A DNA stretch of 64,000 bases from Marinibaculum pumilum (GCF_042646425.1 NZ_JBHRTR010000054.1:620001-684000), one strand, 5' to 3'. Numbered from the stretch's first letter, positions 1-8,891 are shown. Made by a program: numbers and translations. The notes: generated by a model from the letters alone, not told the origin.

Positions 1-613
1 CGACGACGCCGTTGGCCAGGATCTCGTAGGTCTCCCCCGGCGGGCGCAGGACGGAGGAAACGCCCAGCTCCTTCGTCAGGTCGTTCACAAGGCCGCCGCC
101 GACCCGCATCTTGGTGCCGTCCAGGTCCTCCAGCTTCGTCACCGCCTTGTCGCGCATGTAGATGTAGCCGGGCGAATGGGCGAACACGGCGAGCACCTTC
201 AGGTCCTCGTCCTCCTTGCCCTCGAAGAATTCCTCATAGACCCGCTGATAGGCGATGGACGAGATCTCGCCGCTCTCGCCCATGCCCGGGAATTCGATCG
301 CCTTGGTCAGGACGAAGCGGCCGGGGGTGAAGCCGTGCACCACGTAGGACATGTCGGCCAGCCCGTCGCGCACCGCATCGACCGTGCTGGGCGGCGCCGC
401 GACCGGCTTCGGCAGCCAGCGGAAGGTCACCCGGCCGTCGGTGCGCTTCTCCACCTCCTCCGTCCAGGGCTTCAGGGTGTTGACCAGGAGGGTGTGCTGC
501 GGCGGCAGCCAGCTGGAGACGTTGATCGTCTCCGCCGCTGCCGGTACGGCCGCGGCGGCAGCCAGAAGCGCGGCCGCGGCGAGGCCGCCGGCGAGGTGGC
601 GCTGGATGGTCAT
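1..613 (-). CDS. TRAP transporter substrate-binding protein, DctP family (C-terminus cut by window edge)
   Basis: Periplasmic receptor of a tripartite ATP-independent periplasmic transporter, which would deliver an organic acid to a DctQM permease. Reading leftward, the ATG at 613 follows an AGGA ribosome site. An Ala-rich signal peptide ends near residue 25 (AAA then ETINVSSWLPP). The mature start, with a Trp-Leu-Pro and a hydrophobic strand followed by a lobe rich in DGLADMSYVVHG-type residues, is typical of the DctP fold. About 204 codons are present, so roughly a third of the protein lies outside the window. It starts 59 bp after the sulfatase stop on the same strand, so the two are probably co-transcribed. 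The substrate is not readable; a sulfated or sulfonated acid is an inference from the neighbour. Confidence 0.85.
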   Translation of the reverse strand, partial: MTIQRHLAGGLAAAALLAAAAAVPAAAETINVSSWLPPQHTLLVNTLKPWTEEVEKRTDGRVTFRWLPKPVAAPPSTVDAVRDGLADMSYVVHGFTPGRFVLTKAIEFPGMGESGEISSIAYQRVYEEFFEGKEDEDLKVLAVFAHSPGYIYMRDKAVTKLEDLDGTKMRVGGGLVNDLTKELGVSSVLRPPGETYEILANGVV

Positions 614-672
614 CTGTCTTTCCTCCCGTTCGCGGCCCGGCGTCCGGCCGGACCTGTTATCCGTTCCGCAGG

Positions 673-2304
673 CTATGGCGTCGACGTCTCGTCCGGCCGG
701 CCGCGCACCGTCTCGTCCTCCGACCAGAAACCGATGCGGATGCCATAGCCCATCGCCTTGTCGGTCCAGGCGGCGATATCGGCCCGGCTGATGGTGACAT
801 GCCGCCTGCGCTGGCGCATCCACAGGAACAGCCGCGCCTGGAAGCTGGCGCAGACCGGGCCATGGTCCGGGTCGCCGCCCAGGTCGTTCAGCTCGTCCGG
901 GTCGGCCGCCAGGTCGAACAGCATCGGCCGGAAGCCGTCGCAATAGACATATTTCCAGCGCTCCGTGCGCAGCATCGTGGTGCCGCATTCGTCGACGTCG
1001 CGGCCCAGGGTCTCGCGCGCGAAGCGGCGGAAGGAATAGTCGAACTCGCTGACCGCCATGTCGCGCCAGCCGGCCGGCACCCTGCCCGCCGGGCCGCGCA
1101 GCAGCGGCAGCAGCGACCGCCCCTCCAGCACATGATCCGGCGGCGTTCCGCCGGCGAACTCGATGAAGGTCGGCAGCAGGTCCACCGCCTCCACCAAAGC
1201 ATGGCTGACGGAGCCGCGGGCCCCGTCCGCTTCGGGCGACGGATCGACCACGATCATCGGCACCCGCACGGCGCATTCGTGGAACAGCTCCTTCTCGCCC
1301 AGCCAGTGGTCGCCCAGATAATCGCCATGGTCGCTGCAGAACACGATCATCGTGTCCTGCATCAGGCCCTTCTCCTCCATGAACGCGAACAGCTCGCCCA
1401 GGCTGTCGTCGATCTGCTTCACCAGGCCCATATAGGTCGGGATCGCCGTCTCCCGCACCTTGTCCTGGGAGAAGTTCAGGCTCTCCGGGTGGCTCTGGAA
1501 CTCGGCATAGACAGGGTGCGGCGCCTGCTTCTCCGCCCCGTCGCGCACCGCCGGCACGACATGCTCCGGGCCGTACATCGCGTTGTAGGGGGCGGGCGCC
1601 ATCAGCGGCCAGTGCGGCTTGATGTAGGACAGGTGCAGGCACCAGGGCCGGTCGCCGGCTTCCGCCATGAAGTCCATCGCCCGGCGGGTCATGTAGGGGG
1701 TCTCGGTCTCCTCCGCCGGCAGGCGCACCGCCAGCGGCGCATTCGCCAGGTACCAGCCCGAGGCGGTGCCGCCGCCTTGCCGCTCCGCCGCATTGGCGAA
1801 ATCGTGCCAGGGATTGTCGGTGTCGTAGCCCTTGTCCCGCAGGTACCGGTAGTAGCCGGTCTTCTTCCCCTTCTCGGTGAAGCCGGGCGGATATATGCCG
1901 TCGTCGCGGTCGTAGGGCTCGAAGCCGCATTCGGCGAGATGCACCCCCTCCACGCTGTCCTTGGCGATGCCGTACAGCGCCATCGTCGCCTCGTCGGCGG
2001 CCATGTGGGTCTTGCCGACCAGCGCGGTGCGCAGGCCCAGCGGGCGCAGATAGTCGCCCATCGTCCGCTCCCCCACCCGCAGCGGCACGAAGTTCCAGAT
2101 CGCCCCGTGCGAGGCGACGTAGCGGCCGGTGTAGTAGGACATCCGGGACGGCCCGCAGACCGGCGATTGCACATAGGCGCGGTCGAAGCGCACGCCGCGG
2201 GCGGCCAGGGCGTCGATGTTCGGGGTCTTCAGGTGCGGATGGCCGCCGCAGGACAGATAATCGTGGCGCAGCTGGTCGCACATGATGAACAGGATGTTCG
2301 TCAC
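673..2304 (-). CDS. Sulfatase / phosphonate monoester hydrolase-like enzyme (alkaline phosphatase superfamily)
   Basis: Hydrolyses sulfate or phosphonate esters, using a formylglycine made from the active-site cysteine. The sulfatase signature C-x-P-S-R is present (CGPSR, Cys50) and is followed by a YYTGR segment. Metal-binding candidates are Asp10 in the N-terminal FIMCDQ strand and the later FCSDHGDYLGDH block; GKTHMA supplies a conserved Lys/His. The length of 543 residues is normal. I chose the GTG at 2304, which has GGGGAGGAAC just upstream and opens directly with the beta strand; longer versions run into the divergent regulator. There is no signal peptide, so it is probably cytoplasmic. 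The TRAP receptor follows it and an IclR regulator diverges from it, suggesting import followed by ester cleavage. The exact substrate is unknown. Confidence 0.88.
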   Translation of the reverse strand: MTNILFIMCDQLRHDYLSCGGHPHLKTPNIDALAARGVRFDRAYVQSPVCGPSRMSYYTGRYVASHGAIWNFVPLRVGERTMGDYLRPLGLRTALVGKTHMAADEATMALYGIAKDSVEGVHLAECGFEPYDRDDGIYPPGFTEKGKKTGYYRYLRDKGYDTDNPWHDFANAAERQGGGTASGWYLANAPLAVRLPAEETETPYMTRRAMDFMAEAGDRPWCLHLSYIKPHWPLMAPAPYNAMYGPEHVVPAVRDGAEKQAPHPVYAEFQSHPESLNFSQDKVRETAIPTYMGLVKQIDDSLGELFAFMEEKGLMQDTMIVFCSDHGDYLGDHWLGEKELFHECAVRVPMIVVDPSPEADGARGSVSHALVEAVDLLPTFIEFAGGTPPDHVLEGRSLLPLLRGPAGRVPAGWRDMAVSEFDYSFRRFARETLGRDVDECGTTMLRTERWKYVYCDGFRPMLFDLAADPDELNDLGGDPDHGPVCASFQARLFLWMRQRRRHVTISRADIAAWTDKAMGYGIRIGFWSEDETVRGRPDETSTP

Positions 2305-2463
2305 CCTGCCGGTTCCTCCCCAGGTTTGGTCCGCTCGGCCGGCATGGCGCGGCCCGCGATCTTTGTGGCGAGTGTGCTTCCCCCTTGTCAGGCTTGTCCA
2401 GGCGGAAAAGACTGCGGTTCCGCCAGGCGGAACTCCAGGCGGAGAGCGACCGGAGGCGAACAG

Positions 2464-3237
2464 ATGCGGAGCCTGCAGCGCGGCCTGGCGGCCTATGCCC
2501 ATGTCCTGCGCCAGCCGGGATGCAGCTTCACCGAGCTGCGCCAGGCGACGGGCCTGTCCAAGGCGGTCACCCACCGGATCCTGGCGGAGCTGGAGCGCAG
2601 CGGCTTCCTGTGGCGCGCTTTGTCCGACGGCCGTTACTGGCCGCGCAGCCATCCCGTACCGGTGGACGAGCCCCGCGCCGCCCTGGCGCAGCGGCGGCTG
2701 GCGGAGGCGTCGGTGGAGCCGCTGCTGGAGCTGAATGCCGCCCTGGTCTGGCCGTCCGACGTCTTCACCTTCTCCGGCACCGGCATGCGGCTGCTGGAGA
2801 GCAGCCGCCGGCGCTCCCCGTTCCTGATGAACCCGGAGGCGATCGGCCGCGAGGTCGATGCCCTGCCGACCGCGGTGGGGCGCGCCTATCTGGGCGCCCT
2901 GGGGCCGCGCGCCCTGGCCCGTGCCCTGGCGCAGATGCGCGCCGACGGCAGCTATGCCCGCCAGGCCGCGCTCTGCGCCGACGACCCGGAGGCCGCGATC
3001 GCCCTGGCCGGCCGGCAGGGCCATGCCTTCCGCGACCCCGCCTTCCTGGGCCAGGACGGCAGGGATGACGGCATCCAGGGCCTGGCGGTGCCGATCCCGG
3101 GCCGCCGCGGCCCGCTGGGCGCGGTCAATGTCGTCTGGATCCGCAGCGCGCTGACGCAGGACGCCGCCCACGCCGCCTGGCTGGCGCCGCTGCAGGCCTG
3201 CGCGGCGGCGATCGCGCGGCGGCATGCCCGCAGCTGA
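2464..3237 (+). CDS. IclR-family transcriptional regulator
   Basis: DNA-binding regulator of 257 residues. Residues 1-60 form a winged helix-turn-helix (FTELRQATGLSKAVTHRILAE), typical of IclR proteins. The remainder matches the ligand-binding domain, including a late GIQGLAVPIPG strand and the LGAVNVVW segment. The ATG at 2464 has GGAGG eight bases upstream. It is divergent from the sulfatase with about 160 bp between the two starts, so it most likely controls the sulfatase/TRAP unit. The effector is probably the imported or hydrolysed compound (inference). Confidence 0.85.
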   Translation: MRSLQRGLAAYAHVLRQPGCSFTELRQATGLSKAVTHRILAELERSGFLWRALSDGRYWPRSHPVPVDEPRAALAQRRLAEASVEPLLELNAALVWPSDVFTFSGTGMRLLESSRRRSPFLMNPEAIGREVDALPTAVGRAYLGALGPRALARALAQMRADGSYARQAALCADDPEAAIALAGRQGHAFRDPAFLGQDGRDDGIQGLAVPIPGRRGPLGAVNVVWIRSALTQDAAHAAWLAPLQACAAAIARRHARS

Positions 3238-3273
3238 GGACCGGCCCGTCCGGACGGTTCCGCCGCGGCGCCG

Positions 3274-3393
3274 TCAGGCGGGCAGGCCCAGGCCAAGCAG
3301 GTCGAGAATATGAACCGCCTTCAGCGCCATCGAGAGCGCCAGCAGGACGATCAGGCCCGGCAGCAGCAGGCGCTGCCCCTTCTGTAAGGTCAT
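3274..3393 (-). CDS. Small single-span membrane protein (39 aa), hypothetical
   Basis: The open frame gives a 39-residue protein. After a short basic start (MTLQKGQR) it is almost wholly hydrophobic (LLLPGLIVLLALSMALKAVHI), enough for one membrane helix. The ATG at 3393 has a GGAG six bases upstream. It is convergent with the IclR gene. I do not recognise a family, and a protein this short could be spurious. Confidence 0.45.
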   Translation of the reverse strand: MTLQKGQRLLLPGLIVLLALSMALKAVHILDLLGLGLPA

Positions 3394-3532
3394 CGCATTC
3401 TCCGGCAGCCGGTCCCACGGGGCACAGCCTGTCACGCGTCCGCCAGTCGCGCCGTGACGCCGGTCACCAGGCGCTGCGGCGGCCCCGATCTTCCGACAAC
3501 CCGGCCCGCCGCGGATCCTTCCCGGCGCGCCC

Positions 3533-3610
3533 CCTGTTGCGTCACCCTTCTGTTGCGTTCCCCCCTGTTGCGTTCCCCCCTGTTGCGTTCCCCCCTGTTG
3601 CGTTCCCCCT
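3533..3610 (+). repeat. 15-bp minisatellite (four perfect tandem copies) before the ABC-F gene
   Basis: The unit CTGTTGCGTTCCCCC occurs at 3550-3564, 3565-3579, 3580-3594 and 3595-3609. A degenerate copy lies before it (3533-3549) and a decaying one after it (CTGTCGCG). Because 15 is divisible by three, the array keeps reading frame on both strands: Leu-Leu-Arg-Ser-Pro repeats on the plus strand and Gly-Glu-Arg-Asn-Arg on the minus. It ends 36 bp before the ABC-F start codon, so copy number could change leader length. There are no spacers, so it is not CRISPR. Confidence 0.95.
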
Positions 3611-3645
3611 GTCGCGCGGGCGCGCGATCCGCTACATGGGCGGCC

Positions 3646-5487
3646 ATGAGCCCGCCCCTCCTCCACCTGCGCGACATCCACCTGACCTTCGGCGGCACGC
3701 CGCTGCTGGAAGGCGCCGAGCTGGCCGTGGCCGCCGGCGAGCGGATCTGCCTGATCGGCCGCAACGGCTCCGGCAAGTCGACCCTGCTGCGGATCGCCGC
3801 CGGCATCATCGAGGCCGATGCCGGCGAGCGCTTCGTGCAGCCCGGCGCCACCATGCGCTACCTGCCGCAGGAACCCGACCTGTCCGGCTTCGACACCGTG
3901 CTGGCCTTTGCCGAGGCCGGCCTGGCGCCGGGCGATGCGCAGCACCGGGCGCAGCTGCTGCTGGAGCAGCTGGGCCTGACCGGCGACGAGGATCCGGCAC
4001 ACCTGTCCGGCGGCGAGGCGCGGCGGGCGGCGCTGGCCCAGGCGCTGGCGCCGGAGCCGGACATCCTGCTGCTGGACGAGCCGACCAACCATCTGGACCT
4101 GCCGGCGATCGAGTGGCTGGAGGCGGAGCTGGCCGCCTTCCGCGGCGCCCTGGTGCTGATCAGCCACGACCGGCGCTTCCTGCAGCGGCTGGCGCGCAGC
4201 ACGGTCTGGCTGTCGCTGGGTGTCGCGCACCGGATCGAACGCGACCTGGCCGGCTTCGAGGCCTGGCGCGACGAGCATCTGGAGGCCAGCGCCGAGGCCG
4301 CCCGCAAGGCCGACCGCAAGCTGGCGGCGGAAACCGAGTGGCTGCACAAGGGCGTGACCGCGCGGCGCAAGCGCAACCAGGGCCGCCTGCGCGCCCTGAT
4401 GCAGCTGCGCCAGGAGCGGCGCGAGCGCCGGCAGCCGACCGGCACCGCGGCGAAGCTGGTGCAGAGCGAGGCGGAGCTGTCGGGCCGCCTGGTGATCGAG
4501 GCGCAGGACATCGCCAAGACCTTCGACGGCGCGACGGTGGTGAAGGACTTCTCCACCCGCATCCTGCGCGGCGACCGGCTGGGCATCGTCGGGCCGAACG
4601 GCGCCGGCAAGACCACCCTGCTGAACATGCTGACCGGCGTGCTGGCGCCGGACAGCGGCAAGGTGCGGCTGGGCACCAATCTGGAAATGGTGACCCTGGA
4701 CCAGCGGCGGGAGAGCCTGGACCCCGCCTGGACCCTGTCCCAGGTGCTGACCGGCGGCAGCGGCGACATGGTCACCGTTGCGGGCCAGAAGCGCCATGTG
4801 ATCGGCTACATGAAGGACTTCCTGTTCCTGCCGGAACAGGCCCGCACGCCGGTCGGCGTGCTGTCCGGCGGCGAGCGGGCGCGGCTGATGCTGGCGCGCG
4901 CGCTTGCCCGCCCCTCCAACCTGCTGGTGCTGGACGAGCCGACCAACGACCTGGACCTGGAGACCCTGGACCTGCTGCAGGAACTGCTGGTCGACTATGC
5001 CGGCACGGTGATCCTGGTCAGCCATGACCGCGACTTCCTGGACCGCACGGTCACCGCCACCATCGCCTGGGAGGGGCCTGGCCGCTGGACGGAATATGCC
5101 GGCGGCTATTCCGACATGCTGGCGCAGAAGGGGCCCGCCGCCGCGCCCGGCCGTGGTTCGGCCGGCAAGACGCGGCCGAAGGAGAAGGGCGGCGCATCGC
5201 CCGACCGCCGGAAGGAGGGCAGCGGCGGCAGCGCTTCCCGCCAGGGTCTGAGCTTCACCGAGCAGCATGAGGTGAAGGACCTGCAGAAGCGGATGGAGAA
5301 GCTGCAGGCCGAGATCGCGAAGCAGAAGGCCGTGCTGGACGATGCCAGCCTCTACCATCGCGACCCGGACGGCTTCGCCCGCGCGGCGAAGGCCCTGGAG
5401 ACGGCGGAGACTGCGCTGGCCACGGCCGAGGACCGCTGGCTCGAGCTGGAGCTGAAGCGCGAGGCCGCGGCGGAGGGGTCGGCATGA
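3646..5487 (+). CDS. uup: ABC-F ATPase, Uup-like (ribosome-associated, not a transporter)
   Basis: Cytoplasmic protein of 613 residues with two fused ABC ATPase domains and no membrane segment, the ABC-F plan; family members act on ribosomes or on DNA. Walker A motifs are GRNGSGKST (about 38-46) and GPNGAGKTT (about 316-324). Signature motifs LSGGEARR and LSGGERAR lie near 121 and 406, each followed by a Walker B ending in DEPTN. A charged Arg/Lys-rich linker joins the domains and a C-terminal coiled coil (about 545-613) fits Uup. The ATG at 3646 begins the first beta strand; in-frame codons upstream are only the minisatellite. Its stop overlaps the next gene by 4 bp (ATGA), implying translational coupling. 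Confidence 0.9.
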   Translation: MSPPLLHLRDIHLTFGGTPLLEGAELAVAAGERICLIGRNGSGKSTLLRIAAGIIEADAGERFVQPGATMRYLPQEPDLSGFDTVLAFAEAGLAPGDAQHRAQLLLEQLGLTGDEDPAHLSGGEARRAALAQALAPEPDILLLDEPTNHLDLPAIEWLEAELAAFRGALVLISHDRRFLQRLARSTVWLSLGVAHRIERDLAGFEAWRDEHLEASAEAARKADRKLAAETEWLHKGVTARRKRNQGRLRALMQLRQERRERRQPTGTAAKLVQSEAELSGRLVIEAQDIAKTFDGATVVKDFSTRILRGDRLGIVGPNGAGKTTLLNMLTGVLAPDSGKVRLGTNLEMVTLDQRRESLDPAWTLSQVLTGGSGDMVTVAGQKRHVIGYMKDFLFLPEQARTPVGVLSGGERARLMLARALARPSNLLVLDEPTNDLDLETLDLLQELLVDYAGTVILVSHDRDFLDRTVTATIAWEGPGRWTEYAGGYSDMLAQKGPAAAPGRGSAGKTRPKEKGGASPDRRKEGSGGSASRQGLSFTEQHEVKDLQKRMEKLQAEIAKQKAVLDDASLYHRDPDGFARAAKALETAETALATAEDRWLELELKREAAAEGSA

Positions 5488-5993
5488 GCGACGACGGAAG
5501 CGGCACCCGGATCTATGTCGACGCCGATGCCTGCCCGGTGAAGGAGGAGGTGCTGCGCGTGGCGCGGCGCCACAACCTGCCGGTCACCATGGTCGGCAAC
5601 AGCTGGATGCGCCAGGGCCACGACCCGCTGGTCACCTCCGTGGTGGTGCCGGAAACGCCGGACGCCGCCGACGACTGGATCGCGGAGCGGATCGGCGCCG
5701 ACGACATCTGCATCACCGGGGACATCCCGCTGGCGGCCCGCTGCCTGGAAAAGGGCGCCGCCGTGCTGGGGCATGACGGCCGCCCCTTCACCCCCGACGG
5801 GATCGGCAATGCCCTGGCGATGCGCGAGTTGAACCAGCATCTGCGGGAGACAGGCACCCTGGGCGCCGGCGGCGGGCGGCCCTTCGACAAGCGCGACCGC
5901 TCCCGCTTCCTGGATGTGATGGAGATCACAGTGCGGAGCAAAACTTCCGATCGCGGTATCGGGAGCGGAACCAATGGGAAGCCGCTTCGTTAA
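5484..5993 (+). CDS. UPF0178 family protein (YaiI/YqxD)
   Basis: Protein of 169 residues with the family opening YVDADACPVKEEV, a conserved strand VTMVGNSWMR, and DDICITGDIPLAARCLEKGA. The fold resembles a PIN/NYN-like nuclease with clustered aspartates, but no activity is established for the family. The start overlaps the stop of the ABC-F gene (ATGA), so both proteins should be made from one transcript. The C-terminal 25 residues (SKTSDRGIGSGTNGKP) are low in conserved features and may be a tail. Confidence 0.88.
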   Translation: MSDDGSGTRIYVDADACPVKEEVLRVARRHNLPVTMVGNSWMRQGHDPLVTSVVVPETPDAADDWIAERIGADDICITGDIPLAARCLEKGAAVLGHDGRPFTPDGIGNALAMRELNQHLRETGTLGAGGGRPFDKRDRSRFLDVMEITVRSKTSDRGIGSGTNGKPLR

Positions 5994-6096
5994 ACCACCG
6001 GCAATCGACGAAACGGGCTGAGGATCGTGCCGCTGACCTCGCACGGACTGCCTGTGGAATTGCAGAGTTTACGGGGTAATGACGGAGGGATCCGAT

Positions 6097-6987
6097 ATGA
6101 TGCCGCGGAAGGCACTTACTGTACTGGCGGCGACCACCATGCTGTTTGCTGCTGGTCAGGCGTCCGCCGATATGTTCAGCTCGTTCGGCTATCAGGGCGA
6201 CTACATTCAGAACCTGAGCGTGTCGGGCAACAGCTTCAGCGCGGAGCTCGCCCGGGACTACAAGGACCTGGCGCTCTACGAGCGCGACGAGATGGTCGAC
6301 TGGCCGGATGCGGAGCTTTTCTCCGAGAAGGCGATCGCCGCTGCGAACAACCAGCAGGTGATGCCGGAGAATCCCGCCGACTGGAACATCGAGACCCAGC
6401 AGGAGATGGCGGAACTGCAGGCCGGCCGCGCCGAGCTGATCCAGGCGCTGGATGCCGGCGGGCGCACCCGCGCCCCGGACATCGCCGCCCTCGCCCAGGT
6501 CAAGTATGACTGCTGGGTGGAGCAGCAGGAGGAAGGCTGGCAGACCACCCATATCCGGGCCTGCAAGGACGACTTCTATGCTGCCCTCGCGGCCCTGCAG
6601 CAGGCACTGCAGCCGACCCAGGTCGCGGTGATGACCGAGGCCGAGCAGGTGGTGGTCTATTTCGAGTTCGACCGCTCCAACATCACCCCGCGTGCCGCCC
6701 AGGCGCTCAACGAGTTCGCGCGTCTTCTGCCGCCGCGGCAGAGCGTGGGCCTGGTGATCGCCGGCCACACCGATACCTCGGGCAGCGCGTCCTACAATGA
6801 GGCCCTGTCGGCCCGCCGCGCCGAGGCCGTGCAGGACTACCTCGCCGATCTGGGCGTGACCGCCACCGAGCTGGCGGAAATCGAGATCCTGGCACTGGGC
6901 GAGACCGACCTTGCGGTGCAGACCGGCGACGGCGTCCGCCTGCCGGAGAACCGCCGGGTCGTGGTCCAGGTGAACCAGGACCGCTAA
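6097..6987 (+). CDS. OmpA-family envelope protein
   Basis: Secreted protein of about 296 residues with a peptidoglycan-binding OmpA domain at the C-terminus. The signal peptide is MMPRKALTVLAATTMLFAAG ending at ASA. The OmpA domain covers roughly the last 110 residues, with VYFEFDRSNITPRAAQAL, the GHTDTSGS loop and a late PENRRVVVQV strand; the Asp and Arg that hold diaminopimelate are present. The N-terminal part (about 25-185) has no motif I recognise but contains two cysteines. GGAGGG at 6084 points to the ATG at 6097; an upstream ATG at 6079 lacks a site. A strong terminator follows. Confidence 0.88.
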   Translation: MMPRKALTVLAATTMLFAAGQASADMFSSFGYQGDYIQNLSVSGNSFSAELARDYKDLALYERDEMVDWPDAELFSEKAIAAANNQQVMPENPADWNIETQQEMAELQAGRAELIQALDAGGRTRAPDIAALAQVKYDCWVEQQEEGWQTTHIRACKDDFYAALAALQQALQPTQVAVMTEAEQVVVYFEFDRSNITPRAAQALNEFARLLPPRQSVGLVIAGHTDTSGSASYNEALSARRAEAVQDYLADLGVTATELAEIEILALGETDLAVQTGDGVRLPENRRVVVQVNQDR

Positions 6988-7103
6988 ACCTGAAGGATGC
7001 CGCCGGACCGGGCTTCCATTGCCCCGGCACGGCGGCACCCCGGGCGAAGCGCCCACCAAGCGAAGAGGCAGGCGGTTGCGCAAGCGACCGGTGCGACAAG
7101 GAA

Positions 7104-7141
7104 CGGGGCGGCCCTCCGCGGGGGGCCGCCCCGAACCTTTT
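7104..7141 (+). terminator. Rho-independent terminator after the OmpA gene
   Basis: A perfect 10-bp GC stem pairs 7105-7114 with 7123-7132 around an 8-base loop, extended by one C-G pair, then GAACC and four T. It lies 118 bp after the OmpA stop. A 12-bp perfect palindrome GGGCAGCTGCCC follows at 7159-7170 after a run of five T. The 332-bp spacer between the OmpA gene and pyruvate kinase holds these hairpins and a possible pyk promoter, nothing else. Confidence 0.75.
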
Positions 7142-7189
7142 CCAGGGAACCTTTTTGCGGGCAGCTGCCCTGTGGCGGCGGCTCACGCC

Positions 7190-7218
7190 TTCCCGCAGCT
7201 GTGGCAACACACTAGACT
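7190..7218 (+). promoter_or_regulatory. Possible sigma70-type promoter of pyruvate kinase
   Basis: TTCCCG and TAGACT are separated by 17 bp. The -10 box matches four of six consensus bases and the -35 three of six. It sits about 100 bp before the pyk start and after the OmpA terminator, a sensible place. Sequence match only. Confidence 0.35.
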
Positions 7219-7319
7219 GCGCAACCAGCGGTACCGGACCATCGGGGCGGCCAGCCCCAGGGCGCATGCGCACCATGTTGGGACAGGCTCCGGATCCGCG
7301 CTGGGGGATTGCGGGGGGC

Positions 7320-8817
7320 ATGACGGACCAGAAAAAGAAGCGGGACGCCGCCCGGCGCGCCACGCGAATCGTGGCGACGATCGGACCTGCCAGCAGCGAT
7401 CCCGCAATGCTGGAGGCCCTGGTCGATGCCGGGGTCGACCTGTTCCGGCTGAATTTCAGCCATGGCAGCCATGACGAGCATCGCGCGCGCTACGACGTGA
7501 TCCGCCGGCTGGAACGGCGCAAGGGCCGGCGCATCGCCGTGCTGCAGGACCTGCAGGGGCCGAAGTTCCGGATCGGCGAATGCCGGCCCGATGTCACCCT
7601 GAAGGCAGGCAGCCGCTTCACCCTCGACCGGTCCGGCGAACCGGCGGATTCCAGGCGCGCCGGCCTGCCGCATCCGGAACTGTTCGACGCCCTGCTGCCG
7701 GGACAGCGCATCCTGCTGGACGATGGCCGGCTGGAGCTGAAAGTGACCGGCATCGGCGCCGACGGGATCGCGACCGAAGTGCTTGTCGGCGGGCCGCTGA
7801 GCGCCCGCAAGGGCGTCAATGTCCCGGATACCGACCTGCAGGTCCCCGCGATGACGGACAAGGACCGTCACGACCTGGCCCTGGGACTCGAACTCGGCGT
7901 CGACTGGGTCGCCCTCTCCTTCGTGCAGCGCCCCGGCGACCTGCTGGATGCGATCGCGGCGGTGGAGGGCCGGGCCGCGATCTGCGCCAAGATCGAGAAG
8001 CCAGGTGCGCTGCGCCACCTGCGGGAGATCGTCACCCTGGCCGATTCGGTGATGGTGGCGCGTGGAGATCTGGGGGTGGAGCTGCCGGCGGAGGACGTGC
8101 CCAACCACCAGCGCGACATCCTGGCCGAATGCCGCCGCGCCGGGAAACCGGCGATCGTCGCCACCCAGATGCTGGATTCCATGGTTTCCCGCCCGGTGCC
8201 GACCCGGGCGGAGGCTTCCGACGTTTCCGCCGCCGTGCTCGGNNNNNNNNNNNNNNNNNNNNNNNNNNNNNNNNNNNNNNNNNNNNNNNNNNNNNNNNNN
8301 NNNNNNNNCCGATGCCGTCATGCTGTCCGCGGAGACCGCGGCCGGCAGCTATCCGGTGGAGGCGGTGGCGGTGATGGACCGGATCATCCGCGCCACCGAA
8401 CACCATCCCGATTTCCGCCGGCAGCTCGCGGCCACGCCGCCGGGCCATCCGATGACCGTGCCCCATGCGGTCACCGCGGCTGCGGTGTCTCTGGCCGCCG
8501 AGATTTCGGCGCGGGCGATCGTCGCCTTCACAACCACCGGCACCAGCGCCGCCCGCGCCAGCCGTGAACGGCCGCCGGTGCCGATCGCGGCCGTGGTGCC
8601 CGACGAACGGATCGCCGGGCGGGTCACCCTGATGTGGGGGGTGACGCCGATCGTCGATCGCGACGCCTTCGCGATCGAGGAGGTCGACGGCATCGTGGCG
8701 CGCCTCGTCCGCCAGGCGGGCATGGCCGGCAGCGGCGACCGGGTTGTCGCGATCGCGGGATTCCCATTCGGCACGCCAGGCTCCACGAATCTCGTGAAAG
8801 TCTGCGCGATCGACTGA
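7320..8817 (+). CDS. pyk: Pyruvate kinase (interrupted by an assembly gap)
   Basis: Last step of glycolysis: phosphoenolpyruvate plus ADP to pyruvate plus ATP, cytoplasmic. The N-terminal RRATRIVATIGPASS, RLNFSHGSHDEH, the QDLQGPKFRIG loop, the catalytic Lys segment ICAKIEKPGALRHL and the metal-binding MVARGDLGVELP are all intact. MLDSMVSRPVPTRAEASDVSAAVL runs straight into the 66-N gap, after which DAVMLSAETAAGSYPVEAV resumes. The reading frame after the N run is shifted by one relative to before it. Homologues have only about three residues here, so N is a placeholder and the gene is probably intact in the cell. The C-terminal domain is shorter than in E. coli. The ATG at 7320 is preceded by a G-rich site. 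Confidence 0.88.
8243..8308. other. Run of 66 N inside pyruvate kinase
   Basis: Undetermined bases between two contig ends. Flanking protein segments (ending AAVL and starting DAVML) are normally separated by about three residues in pyruvate kinases, so the true missing DNA is probably only a few bases. The frame on either side differs by one, which no 66-bp insertion can reconcile. Confidence 0.97.
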
Positions 8818-8891
8818 CCGGCCGGCGACATTGCGGCGCCGCCCGGTCGCCACGGGTACCGGCGCCGCGAGGGGAGTGACCGGAATGCCGC

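Noticed and set aside
799..2463. Long plus-strand open frame antisense to the sulfatase
   Set aside because: Composition is Arg/His/Gln-rich with no recognisable domain; it mirrors the codon bias of the sulfatase on the other strand. The real IclR gene merely happens to continue in the same frame.
3550..3609. Possible CRISPR array
   Set aside because: The four units are immediately adjacent with no spacers; it is a minisatellite.
8243..8308. Pyruvate kinase as a true frameshifted pseudogene
   Set aside because: The shift lies exactly at an N run and all motifs on both sides are intact, which points to an assembly gap.
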